35,014 bases of DNA from Planctomycetota bacterium (GTDB lineage: Bacteria > Planctomycetota > PUPC01), in NCBI GenBank assembly GCA_003553185.1, contig PUPC01000321.1:1-35014 (forward strand), read 5' to 3'. The position numbers and the translations under genes are program-made. Shown piece by piece: positions 22,029 to 28,897 of this stretch. The notes under the pieces were generated by a model. That model worked only from the letters and a program-made list of their open reading frames with translations. It was not told the origin of the DNA and made no database searches. Each line of letters opens with the position of its first letter. Position 1 is the first letter of the stretch.

Positions 22029-24542
22029 ATGCGTATCGAAATCAGCATACTTTTGATATTTGCACCGCTGGCTGCGGGGGCCGCGTGGTGGCTGCTGTAT
22101 CGCGCCCGCCGCGGCGGGCTGGCCGCCGGTTCGGCCGCGCTGTCGGCCGGGCTGATCGTGGTCGCGTTGGCCGGCCTGTTTGCCGGGCGGCCGAGCGGGC
22201 TCCGCGTGTTCGTGGTCGATGTGTCGGGGAGCATGCGGGGGCAGACCGCCGAGTTCGGCGACCGGATTCTGGCGGAGGCCGAGCGGCTGTCGAGCCGGGA
22301 CCAGGTCGCGGTCGTCGCCCTGGGTGCGACCCCGCAGGTGGTGCTGCCGCCCACGCCGACCGACCGGCTCCCCGGCTCGCTGCCCGAGCTGACCGGCGAC
22401 GAGCGGGGCACGGACATCGCGGCGGCGGTCGAGCTCGCCGCCGGGCTGTTCCCGGCCGACGGCGGGGGCGACATCGTGCTGGTCACCGACGGACGTGCGA
22501 CGCGGGGCGACACCGGGCTGGCGGCGGCCCGGCTCGCCGCGCGGGGCATCCCGGTCCACCTGTTCCGGCTCGAGCCGCGCCGTGGCCGGGACGCCTGGAT
22601 CGAAACGGTCCGGGCGCCGGCGTCGGTCCCCCGGGGCCAGTCCGCCCACGTCGAGGTTGTCGCCGGGGCCAACCAGCCGCTCGCGGGGCGGCTCGAGCTG
22701 GCCGTGGACGGCCGCACGTTCGCCGCCGAAGAGGCGATCGAGCTCCCCGCCGGCAGGCGCACGTTTCATTTCCGGGTGCCCGCCGAACGGCTCGAGTCGC
22801 CCGGCCTGCGCGTCATCTCGGCCACGATCCATTCCGCCGGCGACACGGTCCCCGAGAACAACGTCGCGTCAGCGGCAGTGCGAGTCCGCGGCGAACTCAA
22901 CGTGACCTATGTGGCGACCGACGGCGGCCGCAGCGTGGCCGGGGCGCTGGATGCGTCAGACTCGATCATCCTGCGGACCGTGGCCCCCGCCGACCTGGCC
23001 ACGACCAGCGAGGCGATGCTGGATTCGGACGTGGTCGTGCTGGACAACATCGCGGCCGATGCGCTGGGCGGTCGCCGGGTCCGCTGGATCGAGTCGTTCG
23101 TGGCCGACGCCGCCGGCGGCCTGGTCGTGCTGGGCGGCCCCGACAGCTACGGGCCGGGCGGGTACGCCGAGACGCCGCTCGCCGGGCTGCTCCCGGTCGA
23201 CCCCGACCCCGAGCGGCGGGCGGCGAAGCCGACCTCGGTGGTGATCGTCTCCGACCGATCGGGCAGCATGGCCATCGAGGTCGGCGGACGACAGCGGATC
23301 GAGTACGTGCACGAGGCGGTCCTCCGCGCCCAGGCCGAGTTCGGGGCGGCGGGCGGCGACCGGGCCGACGAGCTCAGCGTCATCCAGTTCCATCACCTGC
23401 CCGAGACCCTGGTCGAGCGGCAATACGCCGGCACGCCCGAGGCGGCCGAGGCGATCCGGGCGGCCCTGTCTGACCTGTTCCCGCAGGGCGATACGCGGAT
23501 CGACCGGGCGCTCGACGCCGCCCGCGACCTGCTCAGGCAGTCCGACCTCCGCCGACACATCATCCTCGTGTCGGACGGCGAGTGCCGGACCGAGCTGCGG
23601 GCGGAGCGGCTGATCGAGCAGATGAAGGCGGACGACGTCGTGCTCTCGGTCCTGGCCACGGCGGACTCGATGGACGAGCCGGGGCTGGTCGAGCTCAAGG
23701 CGGTGACCGAGGCGACCGAGGGCCGGTTCGTCCTGCTCCACGACATCCGGGACCTGCCGGCGGCAATGGCCCGGGAGACACGGACCGTCGCCGGGCCCCT
23801 CGTCCGGGAGGGCGAGTTCGCGATCGCCCGCGGGCCCGGCACCTGGCCGGGCGACGTGGCCGCACCGGACCGGGTGACCGGCTATGTGATCACCGGCCCC
23901 CGTGACGAGGCCCCGCCCATCCTCCTCGCCGACCGGGAACCGATCCTCGCCGCGTGGCCGCGGGGGCTGGGACGGGTCGTGGCCTGCACCACCGCGCCGG
24001 ACGAGTGGGCTGCGGGCTGGGCACAGAGCGCCCCCGGCCTCTTCGAGGACCTCGTAGTGTGGGCCGCCGGCCGGGAGAGAGGGGAGATGGTGGACGTCCG
24101 GCTGACATACAGCGGCGGCACCGTCCACATCAAGGCACACGCGACCGCAGAGCTCGGCGATGCCGACCTGGTCGCCGTGGTTCGGGGCCCGGACGGGCAG
24201 CGCTCGGAAATCGCTCTGCCGCAGATGGGCCGGCGCCGATACGAAGGGCAGTTCGACACGACCGCCGGGGGCACCTACGTGGCCGCGGTCCGCGACGTCG
24301 GGACGGGTTCGCTGCTCGGTACCGGGCACGTGACCATCGACGTGGCGGAAGAGTGGCGGCCGGGCGGCGAGCCCGGCGCCGGGGCGTTGATGGCCGGGGT
24401 GACGGGCGGCGAGAGCATCTCCGACCTGGCCGACCTGCCGCCGCCCGTCCGGGCCGCTGCAGCCCAACGGGCCACGGCCAACCTCGCCTACATCCTCCTG
24501 GCGGTGGCCGCACTGGGCTTCGTGGTCTCCGTCATTCGATGA
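22029..24542 (+). CDS. double-VWA membrane protein with GATase-like domain (BatA/B-like)
   Basis: The 837-aa product has an N-terminal membrane pair (ISILLIFAPLAAGAAWWLLY and AALSAGLIVVALAGLFAG). A first VWA domain carries the MIDAS motif DVSGSM (D64, S66, S68). A beta-sandwich stretch and a glutamine-amidotransferase-like domain (DSDVVVLDNI, GGLVVLGGPDSYGPGGY) follow. A second VWA domain has MIDAS DRSGSM near residue 411 and HIILVSDGECRTEL. The protein ends with a Rossmann-like region and a C-terminal membrane segment (LAYILLAVAALGFVVSVI). Such proteins recur in planctomycetes and relate to the Bat/aerotolerance group; they probably bind protein partners through divalent metal. Start ATG 22029 has only a weak ribosome site. 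A small TM protein follows under its own promoter. Confidence 0.88.
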   Translation: MRIEISILLIFAPLAAGAAWWLLYRARRGGLAAGSAALSAGLIVVALAGLFAGRPSGLRVFVVDVSGSMRGQTAEFGDRILAEAERLSSRDQVAVVALGATPQVVLPPTPTDRLPGSLPELTGDERGTDIAAAVELAAGLFPADGGGDIVLVTDGRATRGDTGLAAARLAARGIPVHLFRLEPRRGRDAWIETVRAPASVPRGQSAHVEVVAGANQPLAGRLELAVDGRTFAAEEAIELPAGRRTFHFRVPAERLESPGLRVISATIHSAGDTVPENNVASAAVRVRGELNVTYVATDGGRSVAGALDASDSIILRTVAPADLATTSEAMLDSDVVVLDNIAADALGGRRVRWIESFVADAAGGLVVLGGPDSYGPGGYAETPLAGLLPVDPDPERRAAKPTSVVIVSDRSGSMAIEVGGRQRIEYVHEAVLRAQAEFGAAGGDRADELSVIQFHHLPETLVERQYAGTPEAAEAIRAALSDLFPQGDTRIDRALDAARDLLRQSDLRRHIILVSDGECRTELRAERLIEQMKADDVVLSVLATADSMDEPGLVELKAVTEATEGRFVLLHDIRDLPAAMARETRTVAGPLVREGEFAIARGPGTWPGDVAAPDRVTGYVITGPRDEAPPILLADREPILAAWPRGLGRVVACTTAPDEWAAGWAQSAPGLFEDLVVWAAGRERGEMVDVRLTYSGGTVHIKAHATAELGDADLVAVVRGPDGQRSEIALPQMGRRRYEGQFDTTAGGTYVAAVRDVGTGSLLGTGHVTIDVAEEWRPGGEPGAGALMAGVTGGESISDLADLPPPVRAAAAQRATANLAYILLAVAALGFVVSVIR

Positions 24543-24565
24543 CGGGCCTGTGCGGGCACGGGATG

Positions 24566-24593
24566 TTGATTCGCCGGCGGGCTATGATAGAAT
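24566..24593 (+). promoter_or_regulatory. promoter of the small TM/coiled-coil gene
   Basis: TTGATT (24566-24571), a 16-base spacer, and TAGAAT (24588-24593). Transcription would start near 24600, 20 bases before the ATG at 24620, so this gene can be read apart from the VWA gene. Confidence 0.65.
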
Positions 24594-24619
24594 ATAGAGG
24601 ACCTGACTGAGGAGAACCG

Positions 24620-24907
24620 ATGCAGAAGAAAACACGAAAACTCGTCATGTTCCTCCTGTTCGGGGGAGGAATCCTGATCCTGGTGGTCGCCTACTTGCTA
24701 TCCCCCGAGACCACCGGTTACGCGGCGATCCAGCAACAGGAAGCACAACAGCGCGAACGGGAGCTCCGGGAACAGATTTTCGAACTGAGAACGGAGCAGT
24801 TGGAAGAAGATCTCAACGAAGAGGGGACCCCGCTGCGACCGGAAGCCGACGACGAGGATGACGAGGGGAACGAAGGTCAGGGCGCAGAAGCACCGGCGGA
24901 CGGATAA
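24620..24907 (+). CDS. small TM protein with coiled coil and acidic tail
   Basis: This 95-aa protein begins with a basic stretch (MQKKTRK), then one membrane segment (LVMFLLFGGGILILVVAYLL). A charged helix likely to form a coiled coil follows (QQQEAQQRERELREQIFELRTEQLEEDL), then an acidic, low-complexity tail (EADDEDDEGNEGQGAEAPADG). GAGGAG lies 5 bases before the ATG and a good promoter lies upstream, so it is a real gene despite its size. The family is not recognised. Its architecture matches small membrane scaffolds that make oligomers; a partnership with the VWA protein next to it is a guess from position. Confidence 0.78.
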   Translation: MQKKTRKLVMFLLFGGGILILVVAYLLSPETTGYAAIQQQEAQQRERELREQIFELRTEQLEEDLNEEGTPLRPEADDEDDEGNEGQGAEAPADG

Positions 24908-25034
24908 CGCCGCCGCCTGCCTCGCCGGGAGCGCGCCCCGACACCGCACCCCACGCGCCTGATTTTCGGCCCCCGGGCTCCCGAATCGAACCGACAATTC
25001 CCGCCCGCCGCGGGCCGGTGCCGCGCCCTTCGTT

Positions 25035-25048
25035 CCGCCGGCCGGCGG
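25035..25048. repeat. 14-bp palindrome after the 189-aa gene
   Basis: CCGCCGGCCGGCGG is a perfect palindrome 7 bases downstream of the minus-strand stop at 25056. It lies between convergent genes. It may help end transcription, but there is no T-tract. Confidence 0.4.
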
Positions 25049-25055
25049 CGTCCGT

Positions 25056-25625
25056 TTATTCCCGCGACGCGATCGTGAACACTTCCAGTGCGGCGGCGAC
25101 CTCGCCCATCGAGTCGAGGACCGGCACGAAATATTGGACGGTCGGATTGGGGTTGACCTCCATCGTCGGCAGGAAGAGGCCCCGGTCGATCAGGAGTTCG
25201 GCGCCGGGCCGGCTGTCGATGGTTTTCCAGGCCGGTTTTCCCTCGAGGAAGACGCGCTTGAGCTCGCGGGACATCTTCTGCAGTTGGTATCCGCGGTTCG
25301 GCGGCGATTTCGCCGCGTCGAACGAGCGGACCGAGCCGAAGAGGTGTGCCTCGCCGCACTCGGGCCGGTCGGGCCGGCGCCGCCACAGCGTGGTCGAGCA
25401 GGGGATGCGGCACAGTTGTTCGAGCCGCAGCAGGTGTTTTTTGATCGGCGAGCTGACGCCGGCGTCGAAGTTCAGGTCGTCGCCGGACATGAACGCCTGT
25501 GAGTCCGCCGTGTACATCTTGCGGCATTCGTCGCCCTCGATGAATAGCCGGCCGACGCGGGCGACCTCGGCCAGCGCCGCCTTCACCTCATCCAGGGTCA
25601 GCTTCTTGCTTCGTTTCGCGGTCAT
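25056..25625 (-). CDS. unrecognised 189-aa protein
   Basis: The family is not recognised. The start is ATG 25625 (MTAKRSKKLTLDEVKAAL), with AAGGGG upstream. There is no signal peptide or TM segment, so it is presumably cytoplasmic. A basic N-terminal helix is followed by a region with cysteines (LEQLCRIPCSTTLW and RPECGEAHLFG). The final 30 residues (TVQYFVPVLDSMGEVAAALEVFTIA) look like the last strands of a PAS/GAF/cache-type sensor fold, which is a weak resemblance only. No promoter was found in the 95-base gap to the DUF4091 gene, so it may be the second gene of that transcript, behind a 9-bp hairpin at 25685-25710. Confidence 0.65.
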   Translation of the reverse strand: MTAKRSKKLTLDEVKAALAEVARVGRLFIEGDECRKMYTADSQAFMSGDDLNFDAGVSSPIKKHLLRLEQLCRIPCSTTLWRRRPDRPECGEAHLFGSVRSFDAAKSPPNRGYQLQKMSRELKRVFLEGKPAWKTIDSRPGAELLIDRGLFLPTMEVNPNPTVQYFVPVLDSMGEVAAALEVFTIASRE

Positions 25626-25684
25626 CTCTTCGCCCCTTCACTGATCGAGTTCGTCGTGTGGTCCAACGGATAACGGGGCCGATG

Positions 25685-25710
25685 CCTGCGGGCAAGCGTC
25701 CGCCCGCAGG
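25685..25710. repeat. 9-bp stem hairpin between DUF4091 and 189-aa genes
   Basis: CCTGCGGGC-aagcgtcc-GCCCGCAGG starts 11 bases after the DUF4091 stop on the minus strand. It resembles a terminator stem but lacks a T-tract, so it may be a partial terminator, an RNA-processing hairpin or an interspersed repeat. Confidence 0.6.
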
Positions 25711-25720
25711 TCGGTCGGCC

Positions 25721-27508
25721 TTACTTGTGCTCCTCGGCCAAGCCCTCGGCCAGTGTTTCGACGGTCCGGAACTGGTCGGACGTGAACTTCTCCCAGCCGG
25801 CGACCGGGGGCTCCTCCGTCGCGAAGTCGGCATCGACCCAGTCCTTGGGCAGCTTGTCCTTCACGTTGTCGGGTTTCTTCAGGAGCCACGACTCGTGCGG
25901 GATGCCGAGCGCCTTGTTGACGCGCTGCTGGATCGCCCACTTGCCGCCCTTGATGTGGTCCGCCGCGACCTGCAGTTGGTCCACCATCTGGAGAGCTTGG
26001 CGCTGCACCTTCATCCGCAGCGAGGCGAACGTCTCCTCCGAGCCGAACGCATCGCCGGAGTAGAGGAACGTCGTCGCCCCCTGGTCTGGCAGCCCAAAGA
26101 CACCCTCCGGGCCGAAGCCGCCCGTCGTACACCAACGGGGCATATACCCGTCGATGTCGAGCATCCACATCTGGAGCGGGACGAAGAACGGGGCGCGCGG
26201 CGAGACCGGGATCGAGCCGCTGTTCGTGCAGGACCACACCTGCCGGCCCATCTCGTGGAGCTTGGGCAGCCAGTCGAAATGCCAGCAGATACTTCCCGTC
26301 CCGGCGATGAACACGTCGATGAACTCGTTGAGGTCCGACTTGATGTCGTGCCCGTAGGTCCACGTCGTGCCCAGCGTGTAGTCGAAGGCGACCGGCTTCG
26401 TCGTCTCGTGGTCGAAAGTTCCCTCCCACAGGGTCCGGAAGTAGCGGTGGTTGTCGTTGTCCTCGAGGAACCGGACCTCCTCGGTATCCCAGGGGAAGAA
26501 CCGATACCGCTGCTTATGGTTGGGGAACATGTCGAATCGGGTCTCGGTCCAGCCCTTCTCATTGAAATGCTCGGCCATATCGCGGCCGACCGACTCCCAT
26601 TCGGCGGCATAGCCGGGCAGCCCATGCTTCAAGAAGTTCGCCGGCCAGTGCAGGTTGAGCGGCAGGTAGAACCGCTTGACCGGCTGCGGCCCGCGCCGGG
26701 TGTTTTTGAACGCCGACCCGTCGAGATAAGGCCCCCAGTGTCGGTCCCAGTCGGACCAGTCGGTGACGTGCTTGTTCGGCCCCTCGCCTTCGAGCGGCGG
26801 GGCGAACGTGTCCGGGACATAGCCCGAATGGCCGTAGGGCAGATAGTGGAAGAACATCCGGTGGTCGTGGGCGGTGCGGAACACGCCCCGCTCGCAGCGG
26901 AGGTTCTTCTCGCTGGTCAGCCGGTCGGGATCGTCCCGCAGCTCCTGCCAGCCGTTCGATAGCACCGTCGCGTAGTTGTTCATCGACACGTCGAGGCAGC
27001 AGTCGTCGGCCAGCCGGCCCCGGGTAACCTGGAGCTCGACGGGCACGTTCGTCTTCTCGCCTCCGACGGCGACTGTCACATCGCCGGTGTAGCCGGCGGG
27101 CGTCGCGTCGGCCGGGACGAACAGGTCCACCCAGAACCCGACGTACTTCTGCCCGGTCACCCCGTTCATCTCGCGAAAGTCTGCGGTCGAGCCCTCGACG
27201 ATGTCCTGGGGCACGCAGACCTCAGGGTACCACTGGCCGTCGTACCGCTGGTACCACTCGACAAATACGTCGTACTGTGTGCTCGACAGCTTCGACTTGC
27301 CGCTCGTTCGGAGCAGCCCGCCCGACACGCTGACCGTGTCGTCCTCGGGGATCGGGCCGACCAGCAGTTGGAAGCTGGCGAACGCGTTCCGGGGAGCGGA
27401 CAGGGTCACCGGCGGCGACGCCGACGCCTGGCCGTCCCCGTCGATGGCCTTCCCCGTCACCGGATCCAGCCGGACAAACTCGTCACACCAACGCACATCC
27501 ATACTCAT
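25721..27508 (-). CDS. DUF4091 / GH123-like protein
   Basis: The chosen start is ATG 27508, 8 bases after GGAGG; the track GTG three codons earlier is too close to that site. The product is 595 aa. The N-terminal half is beta-rich (NAFASFQLLVGPI, YVGFWVDLFVPADATPAGYTGDVTV), the usual sandwich ahead of DUF4091. The rest is a probable TIM barrel (FYLPLNLHWPANFLKHGLP, ETRFDMFPNHKQRYRFFPWDTEE, FIDVFIAGTGSICWHFDWL, MWMLDIDGYMPRW), in the style of GH123-like proteins. A substrate cannot be named. Unlike many relatives it has no signal peptide at this start. It has its own promoter and is divergent from the deacetylase gene. Confidence 0.8.
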   Translation of the reverse strand: MSMDVRWCDEFVRLDPVTGKAIDGDGQASASPPVTLSAPRNAFASFQLLVGPIPEDDTVSVSGGLLRTSGKSKLSSTQYDVFVEWYQRYDGQWYPEVCVPQDIVEGSTADFREMNGVTGQKYVGFWVDLFVPADATPAGYTGDVTVAVGGEKTNVPVELQVTRGRLADDCCLDVSMNNYATVLSNGWQELRDDPDRLTSEKNLRCERGVFRTAHDHRMFFHYLPYGHSGYVPDTFAPPLEGEGPNKHVTDWSDWDRHWGPYLDGSAFKNTRRGPQPVKRFYLPLNLHWPANFLKHGLPGYAAEWESVGRDMAEHFNEKGWTETRFDMFPNHKQRYRFFPWDTEEVRFLEDNDNHRYFRTLWEGTFDHETTKPVAFDYTLGTTWTYGHDIKSDLNEFIDVFIAGTGSICWHFDWLPKLHEMGRQVWSCTNSGSIPVSPRAPFFVPLQMWMLDIDGYMPRWCTTGGFGPEGVFGLPDQGATTFLYSGDAFGSEETFASLRMKVQRQALQMVDQLQVAADHIKGGKWAIQQRVNKALGIPHESWLLKKPDNVKDKLPKDWVDADFATEEPPVAGWEKFTSDQFRTVETLAEGLAEEHK

Positions 27509-27577
27509 CGATAACACCTCCGCCTGTGTGGTAGGAGCCGCAAGGGCCTATTGCCGGACGCCAACATAATGCCGAGC

Positions 27578-27606
27578 ATAATAGCCCAGCCGCCGAACCG
27601 GTGCAA
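27578..27606 (-). promoter_or_regulatory. promoter of the DUF4091 gene
   Basis: On the minus strand, TTGCAC (27601-27606), a 17-base spacer, and TATTAT (27578-27583). Transcription would start near 27571, about 63 bases before the ATG at 27508. Confidence 0.68.
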
Positions 27607-27656
27607 GGAGCGGCTCCTTCGATTTGGCTTTCAGACAGTTCCGGCGCCGGAGACAC

Positions 27657-27685
27657 TTGCGGCGATGGGCTTTGGTCGTTAGACT
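27657..27685 (+). promoter_or_regulatory. promoter of the deacetylase / acyl-CoA synthetase operon
   Basis: TTGCGG (27657-27662), a 17-base spacer, and TAGACT (27680-27685). Transcription would start near 27692, 45 bases before the GTG start. It is divergent from the DUF4091 promoter. Confidence 0.6.
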
Positions 27686-27736
27686 TCCTGTTGGCGTCGC
27701 CGCACAATTGATCTCCCGGTATCGCGAGGGGCAACC

Positions 27737-28897
27737 GTGGCAGACCGTCCGCACAACAAAGCCCTGGTCCATTCGCCGGAGCTGGATTCGCTCGGCTATC
27801 CGGACTCGATCCCGTTCGACACCAGTCGGGCGGGCAAGGCAATCGCCGCACTCGACCGGATGGGGCTGCTCGACGGACCGGACCGATCCGTCGTCGCACC
27901 CGAGCCCGCGCCGCTCGACATGATCGAGCGGTTTCACACCCGGCGCTATCTCGACGCACTCCGGCGCGCGGCAGAAGGCGAGCACAACCTCGATTTCCTC
28001 GCCATGGGCATCGGGACCCCCGACTGCCCCGTGTTCCCCGAGATGTTCAGCTACCCCCGCCTCGCCTGCGGGGCGACGCTGAAGGCGGCGGACCTGCTCG
28101 CCTCGGGCGAGGCGGGCATCGCCTTCAACCCGTCGGGCGGCTACCACCACGCCGACCCCGAGCGGGCGGCCGGCTTCTGCTACATCAACGACGTCGCCAT
28201 CGGCTCACTCGTCCTGAGCGAACAGGTCGATCGGCTGATGGTCATCGACGTGGACGTCCACCATGGCGACGGGGTGGAGCGAGCGTTCTACAGCCGGTCC
28301 GACGTGATGACCATCTCCTTCCACGAGTCGGGCCGCTTCCTCTTCCCCGGCACCGGCTTCGAGGATGACATCGGCGAGGGCGAGGGCCGGGGCTACGCGG
28401 TCAACGTCCCCCTCCCGCCCGGCACCTACGACGCGGTTTACCTGCGGGCGTTCGATGCCGTCGCCGTGCCCCTGATCCGGGCCTACCGGCCGGACATCAT
28501 CGTGCTCGAAGTGGGGATGGACGCCCTGTCGGGCGACCCGCTCGCCCACCTTTCGCTGACCAACAACGCCTACTGCTCGGTCATCCGGCGGGTGATGGCG
28601 GCCGACCGGCCGCTGCTGGCCACCGGGGGCGGCGGCTACCACGTCGAGAACACGGCCCGCGGCTGGGCGCTCGCCTGGGCGGTGCTCTGTGGGGCGGACG
28701 AAGACGAGGGCTCCCAGGCCGGGCTGGGCGGGGTGATGATCGAGACGACCGACTGGGCGGGCGGGCTGCGCGACCGGCGGCTCCCCCCGACCGACCGACA
28801 GCGTCGGACTGTGGACCCCAAGGTGGATGCGACCATCCGCAAGGTCCGGGCGAACGTGTTCCCATACCACAACCTGGACGAGACCCATGAGGCTTGA
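27737..28897 (+). CDS. AcuC-like histone-deacetylase-family protein
   Basis: This 386-aa zinc hydrolase belongs to the class I HDAC/AcuC superfamily, which removes acetyl or acyl groups from lysine or amines. The active site is complete by eye: H137-H138 in GGYHHADPERAAGFCYIND, zinc ligands D173 and H175 in DVDVHHGDG, FHESGRFLFPGTG, zinc ligand D262 in MDALSGDPLAHLSLTN, and the Tyr loop GGGGYHVENTARGW. The start is GTG 27737, with AGGGG 5 bases upstream. Its last 11 bases overlap the ADP-forming acyl-CoA synthetase gene, so the two are translationally coupled. In Bacillus, AcuC deacetylates the AMP-forming acetyl-CoA synthetase; here the coupled partner is the ADP-forming type, which suggests a parallel control, as inference. 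Confidence 0.93.
   Translation: MADRPHNKALVHSPELDSLGYPDSIPFDTSRAGKAIAALDRMGLLDGPDRSVVAPEPAPLDMIERFHTRRYLDALRRAAEGEHNLDFLAMGIGTPDCPVFPEMFSYPRLACGATLKAADLLASGEAGIAFNPSGGYHHADPERAAGFCYINDVAIGSLVLSEQVDRLMVIDVDVHHGDGVERAFYSRSDVMTISFHESGRFLFPGTGFEDDIGEGEGRGYAVNVPLPPGTYDAVYLRAFDAVAVPLIRAYRPDIIVLEVGMDALSGDPLAHLSLTNNAYCSVIRRVMAADRPLLATGGGGYHVENTARGWALAWAVLCGADEDEGSQAGLGGVMIETTDWAGGLRDRRLPPTDRQRRTVDPKVDATIRKVRANVFPYHNLDETHEA

Noticed and set aside
24960-24990. Imperfect hairpin GATTTTCGG...CCCGAATC between convergent genes
   Set aside because: Several mismatches and no T-tract; likely chance in GC-rich sequence.
28827-28886. Track start of the acyl-CoA ligase upstream of ATG 28887
   Set aside because: The extra residues lie within the deacetylase gene in another frame, while the family N-terminus begins at ATG 28887.
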